From Dasypus novemcinctus (taxonomy: Eukaryota; Chordata; Mammalia; Cingulata; Dasypodidae), in contig NC_080682.1 in NCBI RefSeq assembly GCF_030445035.2, forward strand, positions 27,634,770 through 27,698,769: a stretch of DNA of 64,000 bases, written 5' to 3'. Of this stretch, positions 27,351 through 40,434 are shown piece by piece; the first letter of the stretch is position 1, and every line of letters starts with the position of its first letter. The notes below the pieces were generated by a model that was not told where the DNA came from, did no database searches, and worked only from the letters and a program-made list of their open reading frames with translations. A program made the translations under genes and the position numbers.

Positions 27351-28065
27351 TGTGACAGTTTGTTATTATATAAATCCCAAAAAGAGAAAGGTTATGTTTG
27401 TAAACTAACCATTTTTCAATGTGTGATACCTTTTGATCGAATTAAATTTATTTAAGCTGTCTTGATTAGATAACCTAAGATTGATTTAGGCTTTAGATTC
27501 GACTACATCAATAGGTATGTCACATGTTGAATTCCCACCCATTTGCTCGGTCTGATATCAAAAGACACTCACTGAGATTGACACAAGAGGAGACAGGAAG
27601 TGAGAGCTCTGTCATTTTAGATACTGCTATGTGACAGAAAGACAAAGGCTTAAACAGCTGAGGTCCTGGGGAAAGATGAGCCATTTGCCTGATAGCTTAC
27701 AGCTGCGATTTTAAAGAGAGCAGAACAGCTGAGACTGATATAGGAGGCCCAGAATGAAACAAGACCCTGTGCCAGGAGAGAGAGGACTAAAGAAACACCA
27801 AGCATGAAGCCTCAAGAGCCTGGGCCCAGGGGCTCAAGAGGAAAGGGTGATCCCAGAGGGGAAGTCACAGACCAGGCAGAGATCAGTGGCCATCTTCCTT
27901 ACACATGTGACAATAGATTTTATTGAGAAAACACCTCTTATGGTACCAAGAGCTAGACTTTCTATGGCCCTAGAACTATAAGCTTTTACCCCAAAAAAAC
28001 CCCCTTTGTGAAAGGAAGCAGATTTCTGGTAGTTTGCACCAACACCCCTTTGTCAGACTAATACA
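27351..28065 (+). mobile_element. Solo LTR, MaLR-like family
   Basis: Starts tgtgacagtttg at 27351 and ends gactaataca at 28065, so it has the TG...CA ends of an LTR. Inside are aatcccaaaaagagaaagg, ttatgtttgtaaact, and near the end ttctggtagtttgcaccaac. Flanking five bases (tacag / tgaag) match only partly. At 715 bp it is the longest copy of the family here. Confidence 0.75.
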
Positions 28066-28599
28066 TGAAGTAGAAATAATTTTAGGATCATCATAAAAAC
28101 ATGAGTGATTCATTGAGTATGAAACTGGATAAGTTATGATGACCTAATATTAACCTATTAAATGTCATTAAACAATGACATTTAAACATAGGTGAATAAG
28201 AGAATCAAAACTATGAAACTCCAAACAAGAAAGAAGGATAAATGGAACCAAATATATTCTAAAATGTAATAATATCAGAGCATAAAACAGCAATGTGGCA
28301 AGGAAGTAAGTAATTTAATATTGCATAATAATGTAAAAGAAAATTTTAAGATAGCTAAAGCTTCTAGAAAATCATATATATCAGAAAGAGGATGGAAAAA
28401 CCTAAGGTGAATATAAAATCAGAGGTCAGAGGAGTCAGAAATAAACTAGATAAAAAACAAACAAAAATCTAGTGAAATTTAGTAAAATGCCTGATGATTA
28501 ACTACCATAGAAAACATAATTAAGGAAAGAAAATATGAAAAAAGACAGCTATGAAAAAAATTCAAATGAAAAAAATTTTAATTAAGGGTAGTTGAAAAA
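28066..28599. other. A-rich intergenic sequence
   Basis: No gene or named repeat. Confidence 0.4.
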
Positions 28600-29396
28600 G
28601 ACATGGGAGCAGAACACTGACATCACTCCCTTAAGCAGTCTTCTAGGCAGGATCTATGGGAAAGCGTTTTCTCTGATGGCTTTTGGCGAGTTTGTATGAG
28701 CTGATAAAATGCCAGGCTGGATGTAAGAAGAGACAAGACAACATGAAGAAACAATGATTTCAAGGACAAGACCATGGGAACGTCTAAACTGAAGACATAT
28801 GCTCAGGCCAAGACTTTGGGTACAGCAGGTTTTCTGACCTAGGACTGGAGGTGGCATTCTTCTGTCCAGATGTTCAGGGAGGCTTGTGCTGCCACCCCAA
28901 TGGCAGATGGTGTGTTCTTCACACAGTGCCCGCCCACCATGTCAGATGTTGGAACCTAGGCCCCTACTGTTTGCAGAGCAAGACATACTCTCCAGGTACA
29001 TGAAAAGGGGGTCAACCACATCAGCATGGCCAGACGACTATGCATAGCTCTACAGATGACTCTCATACCTTGATATCTAGTAGTGTTTGCAGGCTAGGTT
29101 TCAGACTTACTTGGGAAACCTGATACCTTTTTTCTTCAGTTTCTTTACCTCTGGAAAGGGAATGCCTATCCTATGCATTTCCCACTAATATGATTGGGAA
29201 TTAACTTGTTTTCTAGGTTTCACATTTCCAAAGATTAGAGAGGAATTTTTCTCCAGGTTGGACTACATCCCCAACTGGTTGTGATGATACTTTGGACATA
29301 GAGACATTGATGAAATGACTTAAAGATTTTGGATAATGAGATAGATAAATGTACTTTGCTCATGGGTAAAATATATCTTGTGTTCCAGAGGGTAAT
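28600..29396 (+). mobile_element. MaLR-like internal region
   Basis: Precedes the LTR at 29397. The stretch ggtttcacatttccaaagat, gaggaatttttctcc, ggttggacta, then gacattgatgaaatgactta and gatttt, ending at ttccagaggg, is the layout seen just upstream of MaLR 3' LTRs. The left edge is uncertain and no 5' LTR was found. MaLR internal regions carry only decayed gag-derived sequence; no frame survives. Confidence 0.5.
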
Positions 29397-29879
29397 TCAT
29401 GGAAGATTGAATTATGTACCCCAATTTAGATATATTACTTATATTAATCTTCATACATTTGAGAGTAAACCATTTTGTAAATTAAACCTCTTGAATATAT
29501 TATTTTCATTTAAGGTGGTACCAAAATGAATTAGACTGGATCTTTAATACCCTTACTGGGAACTTCGTAAAAGGAAGAATCTGGAAACCAGAGGCTAGAG
29601 AACAACATGCAGAAAGAAGGTGGAAAACAGAACACAATAAGAAATAAGATCAGACACAAGGAGAAAGAGATCTTCATGTGACAGAAAGCAGAGATCCAAG
29701 TTCAGGAGCCCCAAGAATTGCAGTAAACCTGCAACAGTGCTAGAGAATTTGGGAATAAAGCAGGCCTTTCTGTTATCTGAATGTGGACCTTTAACTTTCA
29801 AAACCCTGAATCCAATAAATTTGTGCTTTTTAAGCCACCTGGCTTGTAGTGTTTGTCATAGAAGTCTGGCAAACTAAGA
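29397..29879 (+). mobile_element. MaLR-type 3' LTR
   Basis: Starts about attcatggaagattgaatta and reads tgtaccccaattta. It includes gaatctggaaaccagaggc-type text and ends ccaataaatttgtgcttttt, aagccacctggc, ctggcaaactaaga, the typical MST/MLT1 3' end with poly(A) signal. Confidence 0.75.
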
Positions 29880-30609
29880 GGGTTTTTGACAGAACTGATT
29901 TGTTCTTTAAAAGATTTGTTTAAAATCTTTAAAAGATTTGTTATAGAAATTGGTTCAGAGCATGACTGTGGGGGATTCTAAGACTGAATTCTTCAGAACA
30001 AGCTGGGATATGAAAACTCCCATTATGGTGAAGTTGAACTTCCCAATGCAGTTTGACTAGCTGAGGTAGAAATTCTTCCATCTAACTTCTAATATCCTCA
30101 GTTATGTTTTTAAAGAATTCCAACTCATTGGATGGCAATGAACTGATTATAGATTCACATCCATTTGTGAAATAACATCAAGGTGAAAACCATGCCAGTT
30201 CTACTTTGATCAGACACCTTGGGCAACATAATCCACCCAAGCTGATACATGAACTTAAAGATCATAGGCCTTTGCTTATCAACATGATACCTATACACAT
30301 CCACTTAAGCAATAATTAATAACCTAATTAAGATAGTTAGATATGCAGAATTCTGCATAATATGATACTACTGTTTTGTTTTGTAACACAGAAAATGCAC
30401 TAGCCTTTTCCCCAGATGCAAATTTAAGTCCTTAAATGATATTTACTCTTATCCTATAAATTTGATACTATGACATAAATTTGCACCCTCTTCATAATAA
30501 ATACAATAAATAAATACAATTTATTTATTATACAGAGGGTGAAAAGAAGGAAAAAAGGTATTAATAAATGTGTATATATTCCAACATAATTTTTAATATT
30601 TAATTACAG
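29880..30609. other. AT-rich intergenic sequence
   Basis: No gene. A short inverted repeat built from aataaataaata and its complement lies near 30497-30533. Confidence 0.45.
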
Positions 30610-32830
30610 TCTTTGTTTCTGCCTGGAGTCACATTGCCATAACTAGTATTTATCATGACCTCTATCTACTACCTAGTCCATATTCCTTTACCATCAGCAA
30701 ACACCGCAATTGACCCTAGTCCTCTGCTTGGTAAGGTGAGCCAAACTTTCATTGCTGAATGATGTGTACTATATAGTACTCCTGAGAAGATCAAGTGGTT
30801 GTAATACTCTACTGATTATAATTAATGTTAATTAATTAATTAATTAATTAATCTCCTATATTTCTGAAATGCTTTTCCTTACCTCCATCAGCAGTACAAT
30901 TTCCCATGGGTGAGCATGGTCAATCACCCCTAGTAGTCCTTTTTCATACTGATTTGGAGGCATGGGGAGACCAAAATGTCCTACTGGCAGTCTTATGTAC
31001 AGAATTGTTGGAATCAGTTGTATGTCCTGGTCTCAGGACTACTTTTGGAGTCTTCTTGGCCAGCAGAGTATAAGATCATGGGGAAAATAAGCCAAAAGAG
31101 TTTAGTGATTCACATTGATATTAGTGATTGGTGTCGCTACCATTTCCTATCTTTGATCTTGGGCCTGTAGGTCCTGGTCATGGGAGAAACAGTACCATAG
31201 ACACACGGATGCAAAGCACATACAGTTTCCTGAAAAATATTCATCTAGGCCTGCAATGTATTATGCCCTGCTGACATTGTGGTTGAGTCTTCAATAGTCT
31301 TTTGCTTGTTTTTATCAATATATCTGTTTTAGTATGATGGGTTGCTTATAGTCAGTGAATGCCATGAGCATGGACACACTGCCAAAATTCATTTGTTATA
31401 TAGTGATTTCTTTAAGGAAAACCACAACTTGTAGAGTACCATGATGGTGGATGTGATATTCTCTAAGCACACAGATGGTAGGTTTTGCAGAAGTATTGTG
31501 TGAAGAGAAGTCGTCAGTTTCCAGAATATGAGTCTTTTCCAGTACAAAAAAATGCTTCCCCTTCCAAGCTGGAAGTTGTGAAATGTAATTCACATGCCAC
31601 TATGTCACAGAATAATCACCTTGGAGAATGGTGACAAACTGGAAACTGCGTTTAGTTTCCTGCTGCTGTCCGATTGGACACTCAGCGGTGGCCATATCCA
31701 CTTCAGCCTTGGTGAGTAGAAGTCCATATTGCTGAGCCCATGCATAATCCCCATCCCTGCCACCATGGACACTTTGTTGCATTGTCCTTTGGACAATGGC
31801 AGAAGTGGCTGGAAGAGAAGGCTGACTGGTATTCACAAAAAAAGTCATCATATTTCTTGATTATGAAATCCTCCTCCGCTAAAGACACTGTCTCATGGGC
31901 ATTCATATGGAGGCAAATATCCTCATGATTTTCATCAATTCAGAAAGTTTTTTCCACATACCTCTCCCACAGATTAATTAGTCACTAATTTTCCAACCAT
32001 TTTTCTTCCAAGCCCTGACCACCGAGTTAAACCACTGGCCACAGCCCATGAATTTGCATACAAATGCACCTCTGGTCATTTCTCCTTTCAAGCAAAATAA
32101 ACTACCTTTACTACTGCCAGGGTTCAGCCAGCTGGGAACATTACCCTCCAACACAGCCCTTGAAGGATGTTCCTGAAGGGGGCTGTAAATTTGCAGCCAT
32201 TCTCTTTTGGGTGGTGTCTGTCTATTGTGTAAATCCTTCTGTAAACAAGGAATAAGCCATTTCCATTTGTTGAAAGATTGCTACCGGGAATGTCCAAATT
32301 AATGGCTCAGTGGATCGGACATTTTTGGATGGACAGCTTAGTTCTAATGTAAGTAAGTGGCCTAGAGTTAAGCATTCAGTCTCCACAACAGGCTGAAAGC
32401 TCTTTCTCAATAGGAGATTACTATCTGTGAAAGATGACAAGTTTTACTTCAAAATCCCACGTATTTGCACTGTGATTCTCATTTAGAGCCCTGACAAAGT
32501 CTTCAAACAGCATCTAAGTTTGGCACTGATATTTCTAGCATCATTGGATAAGCTGAATCAGTATGGCCCAAGTGGCAAAGGAACTTGCATGGAATCTGGA
32601 CCTGTTACAGAAAGACTTCCTGTTCTGGGCCCTCTCAAAACTAGCAGCTTTTGGGTTTACTCAGAAAGTGGTTGGAGTAGCTCTCCCAACTGAGAAATAT
32701 GTTGGCTTCAAAATCCATAGATGCCAGCTAGGCATTCTACCTCTTTTATGGTTGTAGGACTGGCATTTGTAATAGATTACCCTTCACTGTAAAAGGGTTA
32801 ACTTGTCATTAAGTAAGAATTTCTTCGTGT
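30610..32830 (-). mobile_element. ERVL endogenous retrovirus pol remnant, antisense
   Basis: An old class III (ERVL) internal region on the minus strand. The plus strand shows the complement of ERVL pol text in order from integrase end (30.6-31.4 kb) to late reverse transcriptase/RNase H (32.3-32.8 kb). Landmarks are acatttcc-free blocks such as ggtcctggtcatgggag near 31176, tgccctgctgacattgtgg near 31264, ggacactcagcggtggcc near 31677, gctgagcccatgcataa near 31732, and the tatggcccaagtggcaaagg block near 32562. Many stops and frameshifts leave no open polyprotein; the longest frames are about 60-80 codons. No LTR is recognised on either side, and gag was not found. A (TTAA)n expansion at 30828-30852 interrupts it. 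Confidence 0.82.
30828..30852. repeat. (ATTA)n simple repeat
   Basis: Six attaa/ttaa units within the ERVL remnant. Confidence 0.9.
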
Positions 32831-34184
32831 GGCACCCAAGCATCTATGTACTTATAAAAATTATTCCAAGAGTCTTAGGTATATAGCCAGTTACTAGTCT
32901 ATAGATTAGTATATGGAATGACTTAAGACATTGGCCATATAATAATCAAGATGTGAATTTTTAAATTTCTATTGCATAGAGTATTACAGTTATCTGTCTA
33001 CTGCACCAACTCTCCTGTTAATACTTCTTATCAAAATGTTTCTCCTGCGTGTGAGATTCTCAATGAGCTTAAACAATCTCTCCTGCCCTTCAGAAGTATA
33101 GTACTTTAAAATTTAAATAATAAGCATAGTTATTTTTATGAAACAATTATAAATTATGCCATTGGCTTTTCTTTCAAGTTAGTTTTATATACATAATTAC
33201 AAATATTTGAGAATTTAAATAGGTTACATTTCCAGAAAGAATGAACTGGATTTCAAGGAATTTAATTTACTAACCTGATACCATGTAGGAAAAGCATATC
33301 AGAGCTATGACTATGTACAAAAAATAATCATTAGATAACTTTTCCTATTCTATTCCATGTTTCTTCAACTGAAGGATCATTTTTAAGTTAGAACCAAAGT
33401 AACTATATGTAGTTATTTTCAGCATGTAGTTTATTGTTACAGAAAATTTCATTTGTTTTGTAGGGAATACAATCTCATCTTGTTGCATTTCTGTTGCAAA
33501 AGGGCTATTGTGTTTTCTCTTTGGGCATTCCCTGTGGACTTCAAAAAGAGCTTAATAAGCTGACATAAGTGTCCTAATTCATAATATCCAAGGTGTAGTG
33601 TAATTGTCACCAGGTCAGTTCCAGAGGTAAGAAGAAAAAAATTTCTTTACTTATGCAATATTTTAGAAATTATAACCCTGAACTTCAAACTGCAATATGG
33701 ATTTTAACTTTTAAATTTTGAGATAGGTATTCTATTTACTCGAAATATTATTTCCATGTAAAAACAGGTCTTCTATGCAAAATTGCTTGGAAAATACAAA
33801 GGTCTCTCTAAATAAATAGGTCAATAGAGCAGCAATTTAGATATCTACTTAATTTTCTTGATGGAAGATAATAGAATGGGGCAACAGAAATAAGGGACTA
33901 TATTTAAATTAAAGGGAAGTATTAAAGTGAGAGAAAATTAATTATTGGCCATATATTTGGTGTGTGCCACTTAGGGATCATAATTTTATTTTCTGACAGA
34001 GATTTTAAATGAATTTTAGATTAATTTACTATTTAGATCTAGAAGTCATTTATCTTATTATTTTTAAAATTTCATTTCTTTTAAGCTTGTTGGCTTTATA
34101 GAAATAATTCAAATAGCTGAAGTTATAGTTTGTATTGTTTAGATGATAAGGATTACAGAATTTTGCATTTTACAATGTTATTGT
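32831..34184. other. AT-rich intergenic sequence
   Basis: No supported gene or repeat. Confidence 0.45.
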
Positions 34185-34310
34185 ATATATGGTTTAGTGG
34201 TTTATTGTGTGGAGTCAGAGAAATCTGAATCTTAATCCTGGCTCTGCTAACTAACTGTGTGACTTTGGTCAAATAATCTGTGGTAACTGTAACCATAGGA
34301 TTTCTTCTCA
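34185..34310 (+). mobile_element. MIR SINE fragment
   Basis: Core wording of MIR: ggtttattgtgtggagtcag, then aatcctggctctgctaacta, ctgtgtgactttggtcaaat. An ancient tRNA-derived mammalian SINE. Confidence 0.8.
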
Positions 34311-36258
34311 TTTAATGTTTGTAAAACTGTTCTGATGGATCCTCTGTTATTTTCTCATTTCCATTTATGTGAGAGTTGAGAAAGTGGTTTTGCGTCTTTC
34401 AGATTGATCTTTTTTTAAGTGATGATGTCTATTTTTCTAACTGCTATCTCCTCGTAAAATGAAATCAGCTGCACATATTCATAACTAGTTTAATAGTCCC
34501 AAAATCATAGTTAGTAGAAGTGTCTATTTGCAGATCATTCTGGATGAAATGGTTAAATTCCATATATTCAACACAATATTTACATTTGTTTATAATGAAG
34601 TAAGAGTTTTGTAGTGTGACGTGATTTCCTAAAAAAAAGAAAATGCCTTCAATTGTAAACCAACTTATTCCTCTACTGAATTGATCAGTGACCAAGAATA
34701 ACCAGAAAATTATACTGTGAAGAGTATCAGGAAATTTAAGTAAAACAATGTCATTTTTCATCATGTCCAAGAGCAGAATGTAGTGTCAGAGATTAATCAT
34801 TTTGGTAACTTGAAGTATATAATATTGATATTCCCTGGATTTATTTTAAAAAGGATGATAATTTACTATGTATTTACTGTCATATAATAAGATATATAAT
34901 ATAAAGAAGAAATACTTTGCTTCTGCTTTGGGGCCATTACTTTCTCAATAATTTGATAAAAATAATTGTTTTATAAATTCTTATTTATTTATTTAATATA
35001 ATAAAATGTGGCCAAAATATTTCAATCTTATGTATCATTATATAATATCAAAAATTTAAGTTAATGCAAATAATTAAATGCATCTCAACAGTTAACACTC
35101 TGACATGACACCATGTACATGAATTTGAATAGATCATACCTGAAAATTTAGCTCATTAGTAGTTTTATTACTACTAATATTTATTGTTGTTGTTGTTTGG
35201 AAAGATGAAGTTACTTTTCTGTGCTTATACTGTGAAAAAGTCTAAATCTGACATTTTAATACAGGGTTATAGAGGTTCTTGCTCCTCCAAAATTGTCATG
35301 CCAGGGAAGTGAAGGTGAGAATTCTAATATGCTGATATTTCTTCAGTTTGTGTTAGACAAGATGTATTATGTAATGGATTCCTTTAGTAGAGTGCCTATT
35401 TATACATTTTTAAAAATTTGCTCGCATGATTTTTTCTTTCACTCAGGTTTTTCCTATCTTCCTAATTCTTGGTTTGACCTTAGCACTCTTCAAAAATCAT
35501 TCTGTATATAAATCATGGATTATTGCAAGAGAAAGAGAATGATATAAGAAGAGAAGGGTTTGGGTAGAAAAAAAAGGAGGTACAGATTTTTTTTTAACCA
35601 TAAATGTATTTTTGGTTTTCCCAACAATCTAATAATGCAAAATTATATTATTAATTGATATCTTTAAGCTATTTCATTAACATAGCCACTGAAACTAAGT
35701 TGGAAATATTATAAGATTTTTCGTGTGTTTTCATGAAATAATGTATCTGAATTTACACAGAAGTTGGGATTTACTTTAAATATATATTTTTACTCTAGAA
35801 TTCTCTGAGTCAAATAAACAACTTTGTCTCTAACCCCACAAATGTAATGCTGTTTATCTCATTTATTACAATAATATTTCACCAAGATATGTGACAGCCT
35901 TTCTGGGAGAAGAAAGATATGTGGCTTACTCTTAGTCCAAATAATTTTTCGATCATTTGCTTATTCTTTTCTTGAACTATGAACATCTCAATAAAACAAA
36001 ACCTTAATGTGTTTCATATTATGAATACAAATTATTTTTAGGTAAATGAATGTACCTTGCCCCAATTAAGACAAATACTTTACTCTATTAAACCCTTAAA
36101 ATAAAAGGGCCAGTGAATTAAGAATGATTCAAGCACCTTGGTCTGTGACACACTGAGGGAAAAACAGGGTTACCATGCTAAAATTTTGCCCCTGAATATG
36201 GATCCTAAGGCTTGCAGTTTATCTATAGGTGCTTCTTTAATAGTTTTTTTTTGGTGAA
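34311..36258. other. AT-rich intergenic sequence
   Basis: No supported gene. Short low-complexity AT tracts only. Confidence 0.45.
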
Positions 36259-36710
36259 ACATTTTTTTTTATTTATTTATTATTTTTATTTTAAAGAAGC
36301 TTTAGATTACATAAATGTTACAGAAAAATATAGAGGATTGCCAGATGACCCACCCAATCCCCCTCCCACATTTTCCCACATTAACAACATTCTTCATTAG
36401 TATAGTACATTTGTCATAATTGAGGAACACATATTGAAGTATTGCTACTAAATAATGACTATAGTTTACACTACGGTTTACAAGTTCATCACAGTTTTGT
36501 AGGTTATGACAAAATATACAATGACCTGTATCTGTCACTGCAATGCCATGAAGGATGATTCCAATGTCCCCAAAATGCCCCATATTATACCTATTATTCT
36601 CTCTCTCTCCTCTAACAACCTTTGGTGGCCACTGTCTTTATATCAGTGATACAAGTTCTTCTATTGCTAGAATAATAATAAGTCTATAGTAGAATAATAA
36701 ATAAGTCAAC
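36259..36710 (-). mobile_element. 5'-truncated L1 3' UTR, minus strand
   Basis: Starts on the plus strand with a T-rich tail, then the complement of the L1 3' end seen at 62450-62935 and 40600-41090. Shared complements include atagtttacactacggttta, cctgtatctgtcactgcaat and aataagtctatagtagaata. Same repeat family in opposite orientation to 36765-36975. Confidence 0.8.
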
Positions 36711-36764
36711 TTTAGCTGTTCAGTTTTTTCCTTCAATCTCTACTGAATAAGATACAGTCTGATA

Positions 36765-36975
36765 TTGTAGGGAAGAATATGTAAACTATAGTTCATGGTT
36801 AGTAGAAATGTTTCAATATATTTTCATCAATTGTAACAAATGTTCTTAATGTGCAAAAGTATGGAAGGGGAAAAGAGTGGGTCATATGAGAATCCTTTAT
36901 ATTTTTTTATGTAACATTTACATTATCTAAAGCTTTAAAAATAAAAATATAATAAAAAATAAAATAATTTAGAAA
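36765..36975 (+). mobile_element. 5'-truncated L1 3' UTR, plus strand
   Basis: Forward copy of the same 3' end: catcaattgtaacaaatgtt, then agagtgggtcatatgagaat, ttttttatgtaacattta, cattatctaaag and an A-rich tail ending about 36975. Confidence 0.8.
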
Positions 36976-38019
36976 TCAAATGTAACTTCTGGCAAATTTC
37001 ATAATTTAATTCTTTTAGTAATAGTTTTTATAAACAATTCTATTTGTGATCATTTGATGATATTTATTTCATTATCATTTTAGAAAGGACATTAAAACTA
37101 TTGCATATTAATGAAATAGACGTGCTTTCTTTTGACAAAAAGTTCTCAGAAATCCATTCAAGGACTTTGCATGTGTAAAGAGATTATGAAAAGAGAAACT
37201 CTCTATATTATTATTAAATTAAAATTTGAACAGAAATAATAATGGTACCACAAGCTGCAAAGGTCACAATGGACAATTTGTTGGTATGCAATTCAAGAAA
37301 GTAACTTCAAAATAAAAAGACATTTTCCTGCTTTTGTTCTCATGCAGGGTTGCATCTACTTCCAGAATACTTTCTACTGCCCTGTTCACCACTATTCCTG
37401 AAGGAGTAATAGAAAAGCATCATTGCTAGGAAAGAGCACAAAATTGTTTGACAGGAAGGGTCTTTCTGTAAGACAAATTGAAATGTGAGTGTAACTTATC
37501 TGAATTGTAGTCACCTGGAAATTTTTAAATTATATAATTATCAGACCTGCTTCTTTCTTAAACTTAATAGAATCTTGTGATGTGAATGTATTTGTTCAAC
37601 TTCACAATTACAACAATTAACAGAAGGGATTTTATGCATATTGTAGGAAATATAAGACCAGAAACCAGATTTATCCTTTCCAGTATACTTTTAGATTTAA
37701 AAATCCCAATATTCAATTGTGTTTGTAAAATTTAAGATAATGTACATGAGAAAAGATGTAGAAAATTGATCAGAAATGAACTGGAAAACAAATATTTAAA
37801 TTGACATTTCTTCCTCTTTTAAAAAATCAATGAATGGTGAAATTTATTCTTTATTTTACACAGGGAAATTCATCCACTTGGCTCAAATTCTTTGTTGTTA
37901 CAAATTGTATCAATGCCTTGGATTTCCTTATGCTCTTCCAAGAAGCACAGATGAGGATATAATTGAGTGGTTTCTATATTCTCAGAGGATGCCTTGAGAA
38001 CCTATAAATATAAACTGAA
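36976..38019. other. 5' flank of the OR5T gene
   Basis: AT-rich. It probably holds the OR 5' exon(s) and promoter, but I cannot point to either. OR genes usually have a non-coding upstream exon and a coding exon without introns. A tataaatataaa stretch lies at 38003-38014, just before the start codon. Confidence 0.4.
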
Positions 38020-39012
38020 ATGTCAGAGTTGCCATCCAATTTGGATACGTACAAGAACCAGATGAAGAATGGGACGGAAGTCACCATGTTTATATTGCTA
38101 GGCTTAACGGATGATTTTAAACTGCAAGTCTTCCTATTTTTATTATTTCTAGCAATTTATCTCTTTACTTTGGTAGGAAATTTGGGGCTGGTTGTATTGG
38201 TCATTGGGGATTCTAGGCTCCATAACCCCATGTACTATTTTCTGAGTGTGTTGTCATTCTTGGATGCCTGTTATTCTTCAGTTGTCACCCCCAAAATGTT
38301 AGTCAATTTCCTAGCAGAGAATAAAGCCATATCATTTCTTGGATGTGTAACACAGATGTTTCTTTTTGTTACATTTGGGACTACAGAGAGTTTTCTCTTG
38401 GCTGCAATGGCTTATGATCGCTATGTAGCAATCTACAACCCACTGCTATATGCAGTTAAAATGTCAGCCCGAGTCTATGTGCCACTAATGATTGCATCAT
38501 ATGGTGGTGGCATTTTGGATGGTATTTTACAGACTGTGGCCACTTTTAGCCTTTCCTTCTGTGCATCCAATGAAATTAGACATGTGCTTTGTGACATCCC
38601 TCCACTCCTTGCTATTTCTTGTTCTGACACTCACATTAACCAGCTTATACTCTTCTACTTTGTGGGCTTGATAGAGATATCCAATATTCTAATTGTCTTG
38701 ATCTCCTATGGTTTCATTATTTTGGCCATTGTGAGGATGCGTTCTGCTGAAGGGAGGCGTAAAGTCTTTTCCACCTGTGGCTCTCACCTAACTGGAGTAT
38801 CAATTTACCATGGGACAATCCTCTTCATGTATGTGAGGCCAAATTCCAGCTATGCTTCAGACAATGATATGATAGTGTCTATATTTTACTCTATTGTGAT
38901 TCCCATGCTGAATCCTATCATCTATAGTTTAAGAAATAAAGATGTTAAAAAGGCAAGGAAAAAATTGTTTAAAAGAAATTGGTTAAAAAATAATCTATCA
39001 TTTAAACATTGA
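38020..39012 (+). CDS. OR5T: Intact olfactory receptor, OR5T subfamily
   Basis: A 330-residue seven-transmembrane odorant receptor (class A GPCR, class II OR) expected in the cilia membrane of olfactory neurons, coupling to Golf. Visible: N-glycosylation site NGT at 17-19; TM1 GN (53-54); LHNPMYYF (67-74); Cys109 and Cys191 for the extracellular disulfide; MAYDRY at 130-135; SY at 229-230 in TM5; [10 protein letters not shown] at 248-257 in TM6; [12 protein letters not shown] at 295-306 in TM7. The stretch [16 protein letters not shown] and the TM2-TM3 region closely match human OR5T2/OR5T1, so the subfamily call is firm; one-to-one orthology is not. Met15 would be the usual OR start, but residues 11-14 are also present in human OR5T2, so I keep the upstream start. 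The C-tail is Lys-rich. It is the only intact OR in the window. Confidence 0.96.
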   Translation: MSELPSNLDTYKNQMKNGTEVTMFILLGLTDDFKLQVFLFLLFLAIYLFTLVGNLGLVVLVIGDSRLHNPMYYFLSVLSFLDACYSSVVTPKMLVNFLAENKAISFLGCVTQMFLFVTFGTTESFLLAAMAYDRYVAIYNPLLYAVKMSARVYVPLMIASYGGGILDGILQTVATFSLSFCASNEIRHVLCDIPPLLAISCSDTHINQLILFYFVGLIEISNILIVLISYGFIILAIVRMRSAEGRRKVFSTCGSHLTGVSIYHGTILFMYVRPNSSYASDNDMIVSIFYSIVIPMLNPIIYSLRNKDVKKARKKLFKRNWLKNNLSFKH

Positions 39013-40434
39013 GCAAATCATAGAAGAAAGTTATATATCAACCTAAATCTCTGTGGTTAGAAACTAGGAAACAAACTGTGTGATTTTAATTAGTGTTGAT
39101 TGTATATTTTAGAATTTTTGCAAAGAAAGCATTAATCTGTTCACCAATGCATTGTATTGTATTTATACATAAAATGAGTTATCTATATACAGGTAATTAT
39201 GTTCAAACTGATCCATATTAAAACTTCATTGATTAACTTATATTGAAATTCCTAGTATTTTTAAATTTTATTTTCTCTTGCTATAATTATGGAAGATGGT
39301 CTCAGGATATGGCAGACTGATATAGTCTCATATTGTTTTGTAAATTATCAACACTCATTATGAAGCTAATTTCCCTTTCTGGAATCCATGTGAAAGACTC
39401 CCTAGTGCCTGCTCACTTGCTCCATGTGCCCTTACACTCTCAGATCCATCCAGCCTTCTGAATATGCCTTTTGCTCTCTGCGGTTCAACACAGTATTTAT
39501 CCCTTTTTCACCTTCTCACTGTCCAATCACTGAAATTTATTAGATCCATTCATAATTTCCCATAATTATAATTAAAATATATGGTAATATATATTGAGAG
39601 TATAATTAAGGTTCAGGAAGAACAATATTTTAAATTATAGTTTTCAACTGGATGCTATTTACAGATGAATCTATTTCTGATAAGCTAGCCTACCTGTGGG
39701 AATTCCCTTGATGCTGATTTTTGCTTATTTCCTAGCACTGCTTTCAACCTGTATCTCTGAGAAATGAACTTTCATTTGTCAAAATTCATCAAAATTACTC
39801 CCAATGAGTAAGTCCCTGACAAATGACCATCCTTCTTCAAAACACACCTGCTTCTGACTTTGTTATTCTGTTTTCTTTATTTTTGTTCTTAGATTTACTT
39901 ACTTGAACAGATATAAGGTGTGGAAATTCACTTTTATTTCAATAAAATTCTTTTTTTTTTTTTTTTTTTGCCAGCATGATGATTGCCCTGTCAGTCCAAC
40001 ATAACATTCCCAGGAAAACAAGGTACAAAGGGAGTTCACTGTCAAGAATGAATTTGAGATTTAGTCAAGTAATTATCAGTACATTAATTTTTAATCAGTT
40101 ATACAAAGAGAATTTATACCACCATGAGATCAAACACATGTTGGGAGTGGAGTAAGGTTTAAATCTTTACTCAGACATCCTCTTGAAAAGAAAAAGAAAT
40201 TTCCAGAGAAAAAACATTGAGTATGTCAATATGATGTTGTTTTATAAAAATCCAGCCATTTGAAACCACATCTCAAAATTTATTTTCCCTATCATTAATT
40301 TTTATTTATTTTTTCTGTAAAAAAGGGATAAACTATTTCAGAAGTGCTTCTAAATATCCATTTCCTACAAAAATTAAAATGCTTGCATCATTCAAAGATC
40401 ATTTTAAGGCTTCTTTCATTCAAATCCCTGAGCC
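39013..40434. other. 3' flank of the OR5T gene
   Basis: AT-rich. A run of about 19 T lies at 39951-39969. No gene or clear repeat. Confidence 0.45.

Noticed and set aside
30497-30533. Inverted repeat resembling a terminator or hairpin
   Set aside because: It is simple aataaa/tttatt low-complexity sequence in a mammalian genome; no function can be supported.
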